This document shows positions 8,762 to 15,391 of a stretch of DNA of 64,000 nt, piece after piece (position 1 is the stretch's first letter; each line of letters opens with the position of its first letter). The DNA comes from Pseudomonadota bacterium (GTDB lineage Bacteria > Pseudomonadota > Gammaproteobacteria > Xanthomonadales > SZUA-38). The stretch spans positions 124,001-188,000 of the forward strand of contig JBCCCR010000001.1 of assembly GCA_039033415.1 (NCBI GenBank), given 5' to 3'. A program made the translations under genes and the position numbers. The notes beneath the pieces were generated by a model that was given only the letters and a program-made list of their open reading frames with translations, had not been told where the DNA came from and did not search any database.

Positions 8762-9397
8762 ATGCCGGCAGTCAATCCAAATCCAAAGGAAATTCGGGAA
8801 GCAAGAGTACAGTTGCTCTTGTCCAGGCGAGAGGCTGCAGATCTGATACACATGACTGAGAGGGCTTGGATCAAGTACGAATCCGGCGAACGACGAATGC
8901 ACCCCCAGCATTGGACAGGCTGGAAAGTTGCGGCTGGACTGGAGTCTCGGATCCCTAGACGAATTCATAAGTACCTCGCTGATGACGGCGAAAGTTGCGT
9001 AGTTGTGATCTCGGGTTCGAAGCCACGGGTCGTATTTGGGCGCCCGGGAAAGCGATCGGATTTGCCGCAACTAGAGGTCGATCGACTATTTATGGCGTTA
9101 AGAGCCTTCGGGAGAAGCGAGACCGACGCGGAGAGTGAAAGAGTCTTCGAAATCGCGGATGGATTTGGAATACGCCAAACTCGGCACCGTGCGCTGAGGT
9201 TTGCTGAGCGGCTAAAACCCTTCGTTTCCGATGAACCCGAATTGGCTGTTGTCGGAAGAAAAGCGACCATCGACAATTCCGAAATTGAATTCACGATCGG
9301 TTGCTATCGGGAGGAATCTAACGAGTACAAATTGTTAGGCAGTTCTACCAGCTGTTGGGTTTCTGCCCAGAGAGTTTTCCCAGCCCCTTCTCGTTAA
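8762..9397 (+). CDS. Xre-like HTH regulator of the island system
   Basis: A 211-aa protein. Residues about 8-58 form a Cro/C1-type helix-turn-helix: EIREARVQLLLSRREAADLI, then TERAWIKYESGERRMHP (recognition helix region) and HWTGWKVAAGL. Residues about 70-211 have no recognised fold and contain a well-spaced mix of beta and helical stretches. It could be a ligand-sensing domain or the antitoxin part of a pair with the next gene, which starts 4 bp after its stop. A perfect palindrome lies in its own promoter. Role as autorepressor and controller of the divergent protease operon is inference from position. Confidence 0.72.
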   Translation: MPAVNPNPKEIREARVQLLLSRREAADLIHMTERAWIKYESGERRMHPQHWTGWKVAAGLESRIPRRIHKYLADDGESCVVVISGSKPRVVFGRPGKRSDLPQLEVDRLFMALRAFGRSETDAESERVFEIADGFGIRQTRHRALRFAERLKPFVSDEPELAVVGRKATIDNSEIEFTIGCYREESNEYKLLGSSTSCWVSAQRVFPAPSR

Positions 9398-9401
9398 CGT
9401 C

Positions 9402-10337
9402 ATGGCTGGCCTTTCAGAAGACGCGAGGCTTTTGGCTCTTCACATTGCTTCATCCAACGATACTGGTCGTGAATCCCCAATGTCTTGGGAGGAAATCGCG
9501 CAGAGCTGTAGTTCGGTCGAGCAAATCAAATTGGTGGAAGCAATTTATGAACTTCAGCAATCTGGGCTCGTTCGGCTTAGCAACTCCATAAACGTACGAG
9601 ACGGCATATACAGCCTGCGGCCAGCTATTACGCTTTTCCAACAATTCGATCTCGAGGCAAATGGATTTGACTTTGACGAGGACGTAGTGACGCTGGCAAC
9701 GCTCCTCCTTGAGGACAATTCTTTGGGTAACGCAGAAGCACTTCACCGGTCTACTGGCTGGCCAGTAAGGAGGTTTAACCCGCCTTTTGCGCGAATCTTG
9801 AGCGCAGTACATCCTGGTCATGTGCGCCAGACGGTCTCCCCTCGATATCCTTCGCTTGGCCTCTCAATCGGACCTGGCGACATCGTGTCGCTTAGACGAC
9901 TAATCGAATCAATCCAAACTCGTGAGTCTCAACTTAAGGAGGCAGCGAAGAATCGATTGCTTCAGGGTGTCGAACGAGTCGAACTGGCGCTTCGAGCATT
10001 GCTCGTAGATACCTTTGGCAATGATCTAAAGACTATCCCGAAAACGGTGTTTGAGAAGGCAAAGGATCGAATGCGGGGTTCGAATCTGGCCGCATTAGAT
10101 TTGGTGGGACTCGTCGAATATCTAACGTTGGGCGAGCTCTTCTCAACTATTCGGCGCAAGACGATTTGGCCAATGCTTCAGCTGCAGGAAAACAAAGACA
10201 CCTTTTCGAGGAGATCTGAGCAACTAATGAAACTAAGGAATTGTCTGAGTCACAACCGGGCTCCAAGCGAGGTGGAAAGGCTCGAAGGCGAAGCGGCCAT
10301 AATCTGGTTCCTATCAGTCCTGGCGGTCGAGACCTAG
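9402..10337 (+). CDS. Winged-helix protein with C-terminal HEPN-type domain
   Basis: A 311-aa protein with two visible parts. Residues about 5-75 look like a winged helix (SEDARLLALHIASSND, WEEIAQSCSSVEQIKLVEAI, SGLVRLS). Residues about 175-305 are all-helical and carry R279-x4-H284 in KLRNCLSHNR, close to the C-terminus. That is the R-x4-6-H signature of HEPN ribonucleases and of the Swt1-like HEPN group (established knowledge). The gene follows the HTH regulator by 4 bp and is surely co-transcribed. If active it would cut RNA; if not, the HEPN fold may serve as a dimerisation or sensor module. I cannot name the family precisely. Confidence 0.65.
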   Translation: MAGLSEDARLLALHIASSNDTGRESPMSWEEIAQSCSSVEQIKLVEAIYELQQSGLVRLSNSINVRDGIYSLRPAITLFQQFDLEANGFDFDEDVVTLATLLLEDNSLGNAEALHRSTGWPVRRFNPPFARILSAVHPGHVRQTVSPRYPSLGLSIGPGDIVSLRRLIESIQTRESQLKEAAKNRLLQGVERVELALRALLVDTFGNDLKTIPKTVFEKAKDRMRGSNLAALDLVGLVEYLTLGELFSTIRRKTIWPMLQLQENKDTFSRRSEQLMKLRNCLSHNRAPSEVERLEGEAAIIWFLSVLAVET

Positions 10338-10789
10338 CCCACGGGCCATTCTTGGTCCCGAGAGCCTGTTGCATAGTGTTTTCTGAAGTTGCAATTTGAC
10401 TGAGCGGTCGCCGCTAACTAATTGAATTTACTGGCTTGATATCGATTTCGGTTAGAACGTGAATCCCTTGGACGTAGGTTCAAGTCCTACAGGGCCCACC
10501 AATTTTCGCCTTTTTTCTCAGTGGTTTACAGGCGCGCTTCCCGGTTGGGTTCGAGACCCCGCGGACTCGTCGTTTCGCTGGCGGCAGACCCACCTATGAC
10601 CAATTTTCGAGGGAACTGACCACATTTCCTTCAGCGCGCGACTGAGCGTGTGGACCCACTTGTGGTCAAGTTTGATCCGAAATTCCTGCGAAGTGCGCCT
10701 CATTAACCAACGCCCCAAAATGACTGGCGCAAACGGAGCCACACCCAGTGAATAGCTATCCCATTTCCCCTTCCGTAGGAGGGGTTGCC
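10338..10789. other. Right end of the island and upstream region of the repeat protein
   Basis: Apart from the right tRNA repeat (10457-10507), nothing coding is convincing. A minus-strand frame at 10518-10742 lacks any recognisable domain. A T-run (ttttttc) follows the repeat. The strong ribosome site TAGGAGGGG for the next gene lies at 10776-10784. Confidence 0.4.
10457..10507 (+). repeat. Right attachment-site repeat (tRNA-Ile 3' fragment)
   Basis: A copy of 3380-3430 with one substitution, which falls in the variable loop. It lacks the 5' half of the tRNA and so is not a gene. It begins with acgtg, the last five bases of the group I intron, instead of the ctcat expected from an uninterrupted tRNA. 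That shows that the attachment site carried by the element came from an intron-bearing tRNA. Confidence 0.88.
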
Positions 10790-13177
10790 ATGGTGCTTGT
10801 CGTGCTGGCAGCGTTTTCCATCAGCAGCGCTGCGCTGGCCGTCGTTGACTCGGACTTGGCGGGTCCGCCCGGCAGCGAGTCTTTTGGCATGAGCGTACTG
10901 GTGCTGGCCAACGGAAACTACGCCGCAACCGATCCGGATTTTGATGCCGAAGGCGTAGAGAACGTGGGTGCGGTGTACCTGTTTGACGGCGCTACCGATA
11001 CGATCATCAGCACATTGACTGGCTCCGGTGCCGACGACCGGGTGGGCTCTGACGGACTGCTGGCGGTCGGGAGCAGTAACTTTGTGGTGTCCAGCTCGGA
11101 GTGGAATGAGCGGCGCGGCGCAGTCACTTTCGTTAACGGCGAGACCGGTCTATCCGCCATAGTTTCAAGCACCAACAGCTTGGTGGGCTCAGCCCCTGGC
11201 GATGTCGTAGGCCAAACGTTTTTCAGTGGTTTTGGAAGCGGGGTGCCATCCGCAAAACGGTTGAGCAACGGCCACTATGTGGTCGAGTCTGTCCGTTGGT
11301 CCGGAGGGCCGGACTTGGCCGGCGCGGTGACCTGGGGCGACGGCGAAGCCGGCGTGACGGGAGAGATTACGCCCGGCAACAGTCTGGTCGGCGGTGCCGA
11401 AGGCGACATCATTCAGCTGATTCGATCGCTGGACAACGGGAACTACTTGGTTGGCTCTGATTCCTGGGATGCCGGCAGCGTTGAGGACGTCGGCGCCGTG
11501 GCCTGGGCATCCGGCAACGGTGGCAGCGTTGGCCTGATTAGCGGGGCAAACAGCCTGATTGGGTCACAGGCGGATGACCGGGTGGGACGCAATCGGGGCG
11601 TGATCGATCTGGGGAATGGCCATTACGTTGTGAGGAGTCCGCAGTGGAGCGGCGGAGGCCCATCCCGGGCCGGTGCCGTAACCTGGGGCAACGGTGAAAA
11701 CGGTGCAACTGTGGGCACGGTATCGGACGCCAATAGCCTCGTTGGGGCTAGCGCCAATGAGCAGCTCGGTGGCGACGTAGTGGGGTTGACCGACGGTGAC
11801 TACCTGGTGGTGACTCGCAACTGGAATGCATCCCCAAGCCTGCTCGGCGTCGGCGCCGTGGCCTACGCGCCAGGCAACGGCGGACTAGCGGGCACAATTG
11901 GCGTCGGCAACAGTCTGGTTGGCGTCTCAGGCAATGACGGTGCAGGAATTTCGGCCTTTGCCCTGGACAATGGGCATTACGTTGTTTCCATGCCCGGGTG
12001 GGACGATGCCGCCAACGGGTATACGGATGCCGGAGCCGTGATCTGGGGCGACGGCGATGCGGGCATAACGGGGCCAGTCACCGCGGCGGGCAGCCTGGTG
12101 GGCAACCGCGATGAGGCGCGGGTAGGTTCCAATCTCGGCGGAGAGGCCATTACGCCGCTGCGCAACGGCAACTACGTGATCAACAGCCCGCGCTGGAAAA
12201 ACACCCAAGACGAGATCGTAGGCGCGGCGACCTGGATGGACGGGTCAGGACCCGCCAGTGGAACGGTGAGCACCGCCAACAGCCTGCACGGGCAGGCGCC
12301 GGAAGACGGCATCGGCCGGGCCACCGTCGCCCTCACCAACGGTAACTACGTGGTGGTGGGTGGCGAGGAAAGCCGATTCGATCTTGATCACGTGACCTGG
12401 GGTAGCGGCACCGGGGGCCTGGCTGGGCCGGTGGACGAAACCAGGAGCCTGGTGCTGGGCAGCGGCGGTGGTGAAATCGGGACCGTGGTTGCGCTGGCGA
12501 ACGGGCACTACGTTGTACTCAGCCCGTTCTGGGAGGACGCGAGCACGGACGCCGACGTTGGCGCCATTACCTGGGGCAACGGAGAGGATGGATCAACCGT
12601 TGGCACGCTGGGAATCGGCAACAGCCTTATTGGCGCCCAGGCCCTGGACCGAATAAGCGCTGGGGACCGCGTCCTGCTTGCCAACGGGAGTCTGCTACAG
12701 ACCAGCGTTTTTTTCAGCAACGGTGCGGAAACGGAGGCGGGAGCCATTACCTGGATTGCCGGTGATCAGCCGACGACTGGCGTCGTCGGTATCGACAACA
12801 GTGTGATCGGAAGCAGCGCAAACGATCAGCTTGGACAGTATTCGCTCTGCTTCAACACGGGCATCGTGGGGTGCGGTTCCTACGGCGAATTGCCCGATGG
12901 CGACTGGCTGGTGGCCAGCAGCAGATTCGATGACGGCAGCGAGGTCGATGCCGGGGCGGTGGTGCGAGTATCCGGCACCGGGCCAACCACGGGAACAGTC
13001 ACGGAGGACAATGCGGCAATTGGCAGCTCTGCGACCTTTATCGGCAGACTGCCGCGACAGATTCTGCTGACGAAAAGCCAGAAGTTTCCGCTTGCTACCG
13101 GATCCAACAGCATTCTGATCCTGAATCTTTCTGAAGACGCAGATACTCTATTCCGGGACAGTTTTGAGAGCCCATGA
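10790..13177 (+). CDS. Secreted protein made of about eleven 65-70-residue repeats
   Basis: About 795 aa. A hydrophobic N-terminus (VLVVLAAFSISSAALA) resembles a signal peptide. The rest is a tandem repeat of roughly 65-70 residues with the pattern L-x-NGxYVVxSPxW ... GAVTWGxGxxG ... NSLVGSxxxDxVG. The repeat resembles the 'repeat of unknown function' group found in large surface proteins (I believe Pfam DUF5650, unverified) and is probably a beta-structured surface or adhesion module. The C-terminus is LFRDSFESP, a short tail shared in style with the protein at 56634-58844 and common in this bacterial group. The frame is open to a GTG at 10748, but the ATG at 10790 sits behind a perfect AGGAGG site and is preferred. 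Confidence 0.78.
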   Translation: MVLVVLAAFSISSAALAVVDSDLAGPPGSESFGMSVLVLANGNYAATDPDFDAEGVENVGAVYLFDGATDTIISTLTGSGADDRVGSDGLLAVGSSNFVVSSSEWNERRGAVTFVNGETGLSAIVSSTNSLVGSAPGDVVGQTFFSGFGSGVPSAKRLSNGHYVVESVRWSGGPDLAGAVTWGDGEAGVTGEITPGNSLVGGAEGDIIQLIRSLDNGNYLVGSDSWDAGSVEDVGAVAWASGNGGSVGLISGANSLIGSQADDRVGRNRGVIDLGNGHYVVRSPQWSGGGPSRAGAVTWGNGENGATVGTVSDANSLVGASANEQLGGDVVGLTDGDYLVVTRNWNASPSLLGVGAVAYAPGNGGLAGTIGVGNSLVGVSGNDGAGISAFALDNGHYVVSMPGWDDAANGYTDAGAVIWGDGDAGITGPVTAAGSLVGNRDEARVGSNLGGEAITPLRNGNYVINSPRWKNTQDEIVGAATWMDGSGPASGTVSTANSLHGQAPEDGIGRATVALTNGNYVVVGGEESRFDLDHVTWGSGTGGLAGPVDETRSLVLGSGGGEIGTVVALANGHYVVLSPFWEDASTDADVGAITWGNGEDGSTVGTLGIGNSLIGAQALDRISAGDRVLLANGSLLQTSVFFSNGAETEAGAITWIAGDQPTTGVVGIDNSVIGSSANDQLGQYSLCFNTGIVGCGSYGELPDGDWLVASSRFDDGSEVDAGAVVRVSGTGPTTGTVTEDNAAIGSSATFIGRLPRQILLTKSQKFPLATGSNSILILNLSEDADTLFRDSFESP

Positions 13178-13294
13178 TGAGCAAGGCGATCTCCCTGGCT
13201 TGAAGTGCTCGGTTGCCCGCCGGACGGCGCCAAACAGCTTTTGCTCAACCAGCGGTTGACGGAGCGACGCCAGGCCTAGTCGCGAACAAAACCA

Positions 13295-13819
13295 CTAGCG
13301 CACCGGGTCCGGGCAGTACTCGCGCCGGCCGCACCCGACGCAATGATCCCCCAGATAAAGCTGATCCAGTTCCGCCATTAACCCACTGATTACCTGCCGA
13401 TCGTCGGTGAGTATGCCCGCCTCAAAATTGCGCCGGTGGGCTGACTTCGCCCCGATGCCCGCGCCGGTCAAATTGGCGGAGCCCACATAAGCCAGGTGGG
13501 CATCCACAATGATGACCTTCATGTGCATGCGAGGGCAGAGGATTCGCTCGAACCGGTCGCTTTCGATTAGCTCAGGAAAGCGATCGAAGTCCTCGCGAAA
13601 TCGGGGGCCGGGCTCTTTGGCATGGATGAGGCGCAGATCGACACCTCTTGAAACCAGGTCCGCGAGCACAGAAAGGAAAGGCACAAACCTCTTGCCGGTG
13701 CCGGCCACATGCAGGTCCTTGATGTCGGCTGTGGCGATCCACAGGAATCGCTGCGCCGACGGGATAACTTCCGTGATGACCTTGGCGTAGTGCGCCTCGT
13801 TGAGTATCAGCTCCTGCAT
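13295..13819 (-). CDS. Phospholipase D-like protein with one HKD motif
   Basis: A 174-aa protein with a single HxK(x4)D motif in HMKVIIVD followed by AYVGSANLTGAG, the signature of the PLD superfamily. PLD-type nucleases with one motif act as homodimers (family knowledge). There is no signal peptide, so a cytoplasmic nuclease or phosphodiesterase is more likely than a secreted lipase. The C-terminus has CVGCGRREYC, a Cys cluster that could bind a metal. Next to it on the same strand is the M24 peptidase homologue, 73 bp upstream, with no evident functional link. Substrate unknown. Confidence 0.75.
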   Translation of the reverse strand: MQELILNEAHYAKVITEVIPSAQRFLWIATADIKDLHVAGTGKRFVPFLSVLADLVSRGVDLRLIHAKEPGPRFREDFDRFPELIESDRFERILCPRMHMKVIIVDAHLAYVGSANLTGAGIGAKSAHRRNFEAGILTDDRQVISGLMAELDQLYLGDHCVGCGRREYCPDPVR

Positions 13820-13892
13820 TCAGCCACTCGCCGCTTATCATCGAAGCTGGTTGGCAAACGGCGTTCGCTTGCTGGAAAAAATTTTCACCTCG

Positions 13893-15245
13893 CTAAACCA
13901 TGATCGTCTGATTGCCGATGTCGTGAATCGGCTCGCTGCCATCGGCTGTGATCAACATCAGATCTTCGAGGTGAGCAGAACCACCGACGCCTGACTCGAT
14001 CAGCGGGCAGTCGATGCTGAGAATCATGCCGGGTTCCAGGACGATGTCTTCCCGAGGGGGCAGGCTGCCGTAGCCAACATGGTCCGTGTGATACATGCCA
14101 ACGCTATGCGGCGCGAACGGCACGTTATAGCGCTTGTTGGCACTGCGCAGCGCTTTGGTACCCAGGGCATTAATCTCCGAAAACTTCATGCCGGGCCGCA
14201 GTTTCTCGCGAATGCTGTCCCAGCCGATCGCCAGAGCGCTGGCCGCGTCACGCATAGATTTGCGCGGCTCGCCGACAAAAACTGTCCGGCCGTAATCACC
14301 GTGGTAGCCCTGATATTCGCTGACGCAGTCGATGAGAAAAGCCTGTCCATCCCGGAACGTATCCTCGTAAAGCTCATCGCTGGTTCGGTCCACCACCATA
14401 AAAACGCCCCGCTGACCCCGGCGCGCTGCGGCCGCAAAAAACTCCGCCCGCAGATCCCGATAGCCGCCCCCGGCCCGCACGGTTTTCACCGCTTCGATCG
14501 CGGCCGCAACGTTGCCCGCGGAGGCCATCCGCATCAGCTGAATTTCGGTTTCAGATTTCACCGGTCGAATTCGACGTAAGGCGTCCTCAGCGCTGACCGT
14601 AGTGACTTCCGCTGCGGCCTTGGCCAGCGATGCTTCGACGTGCGCATGGTCCACGGCAATCCGGCCACGAGACAAGCCCAGATCCTGCAGCGCTTTGGCC
14701 AGTGCTTTGTCCATGCTGGCAAAGCTGCCCAGTTCACTGACCTGAGCATGGGTTGCGCCCAGGCGGTCGCGCTCGATGTGGTCGAGTGCAACCTCGCTCC
14801 GGTCGGGAAACAGATCCAGCGAAGCTCCCGGAGATTGTCCTTTGTCCGGCGCCTGTCCGGGAAAGGCAAAAATATACGCCGGAATATCGGAATGCTTCAG
14901 CACGTCCGAAAGCGTGTAGTAGTAGCTGAAGGCCGGCGTGACAATCGCCAGGCGTTCGGTCTCCCGGCGAGTGACGATGGCCAGGCTGCTTGGCGGGTAT
15001 CCCATGCGGGTCACAACCGGCCGACTGCCAGTAGCCTGCTGAAAATTGGCCCCATCACCCAGAACCAGGGCGTCGATACCGAGTTCGGCCATGACTCGAT
15101 CTGCCTGCGCAAAATTCATGCGGGGCCCAAGAACTGGCGGGTGTAGCGCCGATGGATTGGTGGACGTGTCAGCGGCAAAGGAGACTGGCAGGGTGGAGGC
15201 CAGTCCTGCAGCGGTGATCGAACCCAGGGCATGACGACGATTCAT
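13893..15245 (-). CDS. Exported M24-family metallopeptidase (Xaa-Pro aminopeptidase-like)
   Basis: 450 aa. The N-terminus MNRRHALGSITAAGLASTLP has a twin-arginine-like signal (RR followed by a hydrophobic stretch), so export is likely. The creatinase-type N-terminal domain covers about 40-200 and the pita-bread catalytic domain about 210-445. The five metal ligands are visible: two Asp in FLIDCVSEYQGYHGDYGRT, His in PHSVGMYHTDH, Glu in LEPGMILSID, and Glu in HLEDLMLI. It should cleave N-terminal residues before proline from peptides in the periplasm, or act on related small amides; the exact substrate is not clear. A creatinase or dipeptidase role is possible within the same fold. Confidence 0.85.
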   Translation of the reverse strand: MNRRHALGSITAAGLASTLPVSFAADTSTNPSALHPPVLGPRMNFAQADRVMAELGIDALVLGDGANFQQATGSRPVVTRMGYPPSSLAIVTRRETERLAIVTPAFSYYYTLSDVLKHSDIPAYIFAFPGQAPDKGQSPGASLDLFPDRSEVALDHIERDRLGATHAQVSELGSFASMDKALAKALQDLGLSRGRIAVDHAHVEASLAKAAAEVTTVSAEDALRRIRPVKSETEIQLMRMASAGNVAAAIEAVKTVRAGGGYRDLRAEFFAAAARRGQRGVFMVVDRTSDELYEDTFRDGQAFLIDCVSEYQGYHGDYGRTVFVGEPRKSMRDAASALAIGWDSIREKLRPGMKFSEINALGTKALRSANKRYNVPFAPHSVGMYHTDHVGYGSLPPREDIVLEPGMILSIDCPLIESGVGGSAHLEDLMLITADGSEPIHDIGNQTIMV

Positions 15246-15391
15246 ATTGACTGCCTCTTAAGTTTACTTGTCGTGCCTCTCGATCAGGGCACCAGCGCCT
15301 GTTCATTGTAATCATCCTGTGCTGATGCTGATACACGCGGACGCCGGTGCTTGTCACCGCCAGAGGGTTAGGTCTCGGCGCGTTTTACGAG

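Larger units (their letters stand above)
3431..10507. mobile_element. tRNA-integrated genomic island of about 7.1 kb
   Basis: The island is bounded by the 51-bp direct repeats at 3380-3430 and 10457-10507. It contains an IPTL-CTERM protein gene, the 5' remnant of a tyrosine integrase, an excisionase-like HTH protein, an unannotatable 0.5-kb stretch, an AAA+ ATPase/subtilase pair, an HTH regulator and a HEPN-type protein. Base composition is visibly lower in GC than the flanking rpoD and repeat-protein genes. No complete integrase is present, so the island is probably immobile on its own. No phage structural, plasmid replication or conjugation genes are seen. Confidence 0.85.

Noticed and set aside
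10457-10507. A second tRNA-Ile gene
   Set aside because: Only the 3' exon and 5 nt of intron are present; there is no acceptor 5' strand, D-arm or anticodon, so it is an attachment-site copy.
3431-10507. Prophage
   Set aside because: No capsid, tail, portal, terminase or lysis genes; only an integrase remnant and an excisionase-like protein.
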